A stretch of DNA of 64,000 nt, taken from positions 62,001 through 126,000 of the forward strand of contig NZ_JACCCO010000003.1 in NCBI RefSeq assembly GCF_013409935.1, given 5' to 3'. This document shows positions 63,539-64,000 of the stretch, piece after piece. The notes under the pieces are model-generated. The model made no database searches and had not been told where the DNA came from. It worked only from the letters and a program-made list of their open reading frames with translations. Made by a program: the position numbers and the translations under genes. Within the stretch, counting starts at the first letter, position 1, and each line of letters starts with the position of its first letter. This DNA is from Streptosporangium sandarakinum (lineage in GTDB: Bacteria > Actinomycetota > Actinomycetes > Streptosporangiales > Streptosporangiaceae).

Positions 63539-64000
63539 TCAGACGCTGGTGAAGGCCACGGCGACGTCGTGGCCGCCGAACCCGAACGAGTTGTTGATCG
63601 CGGCGATCCGTCCGCCGGGGAGCTCGCGCGGGTCGCGGCGCACGATGTCCACCTCGACGCCGTCGTCGAGGTCGTCCACGTTGATCGTGGCGGGGACGAC
63701 CCGCTCCTGCAGGGCGAGGACGGTGAAGACCGACTCGATGCCCCCGGCGCCGCCGAGGAGGTGGCCGGTCATCGACTTGGTGGAGGTGACCAGCGGGTGG
63801 CCGCCGACGACCTCCTTGATCGCGATGGTCTCCACCACGTCCCCGGCGGGGGTGGAGGTGGCGTGCGCGTTCACGTGCCTGATGTCCTCGGGGGCCAGGC
63901 GCGCGTCCTGCAGGGCGCGGCGCATGGCGAGCATCACCCCCGCGCCGGTCGGCTCGGGCTGGGCGATGTGGTGGGCGTCGGCGGAGTAGCCGACACCTGC
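63539..64000 (-). CDS. fabF: Beta-ketoacyl-ACP synthase II, C-terminal part (partial)
   Basis: The last 153 residues; the start and active-site Cys lie beyond the right edge. The catalytic histidines are visible in VNAHATSTPAGD and STKSMTGHLLGGAGG, and the terminal NNSFGFGGHDVAVAF is a KAS signature. It extends fatty-acid chains and is co-transcribed with accD. Confidence 0.95.
   Translation of the reverse strand, partial: AGVGYSADAHHIAQPEPTGAGVMLAMRRALQDARLAPEDIRHVNAHATSTPAGDVVETIAIKEVVGGHPLVTSTKSMTGHLLGGAGGIESVFTVLALQERVVPATINVDDLDDGVEVDIVRRDPRELPGGRIAAINNSFGFGGHDVAVAFTSV

Overview
The window is 64 kb of very GC-rich chromosomal DNA with GTG/TTG starts, short gaps and stop/start overlaps typical of a filamentous actinomycete. 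Protein sequences (HrdB-type sigma factor, spore-associated protein A, DUF3145, DUF5998, DUF7455, class II ribonucleotide reductase beside lexA and nrdR) fit Streptosporangiales or a close relative; this placement is an inference, not a computed phylogeny. I see no rRNA, tRNA, CRISPR array, IS element or prophage. Most of the window is conserved chromosomal core with accessory cassettes inserted.

Left part (1-13.7 kb): the 3' end of leuS; lexA; a small SOS-positioned membrane protein; nrdR with tandem NrdR boxes; and nrdJ (B12-dependent ribonucleotide reductase), so DNA damage control and dNTP supply sit together. Then come a secreted SapA-like protein, a proline iminopeptidase with a TetR regulator, two micro-ORFs, an ECF41 sigma factor translationally coupled to an AhpD-like protein, small cysteine-rich proteins, a flavin reductase-like protein, an F420/NADP oxidoreductase-like protein, an HxlR regulator and a RidA protein.

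Middle left (13.9-34.9 kb): a DoxX membrane protein, a DHA2 drug exporter, a TPR/membrane protein, a membrane-anchored tandem CbxX-type AAA ATPase, a complete peptide ABC importer operon (two permeases, a fused double ATPase, a lipoprotein binding protein), an AlkZ/YcaQ-like protein, and a long leftward run combining 5-oxoprolinase (pxpA, pxpB, pxpC) with nicotinamide riboside salvage (pnuC, nadR).

Middle right (35-56.3 kb): a PAS-GAF-PP2C phosphatase, the principal sigma factor hrdB, yaaA, a DUF7455 protein, topoisomerase IV (parE rightward and parC leftward, converging on carbonic anhydrase and two small genes), a GNAT enzyme, a RecQ helicase carrying a phosphoribosyltransferase-like tail, a PfkB kinase, a GNAT/acyl-CoA synthetase fusion, a DUF5998 protein and a two-domain sulfurtransferase.

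Right part (56.4-64 kb): the most unusual locus, a tightly packed leftward set of a subtilisin-like protease without a signal peptide, an ECF sigma factor, a small beta-rich protein and a TPR-CHAT caspase-like protease, which reads as a candidate protease-gated signalling or conflict system. It is followed by DUF3145, the acyl-CoA carboxylase beta subunit and the 3' part of fabF, the end of a fatty-acid synthesis operon. Convergent gene pairs are usually separated by strong perfect hairpins, several of which are annotated.
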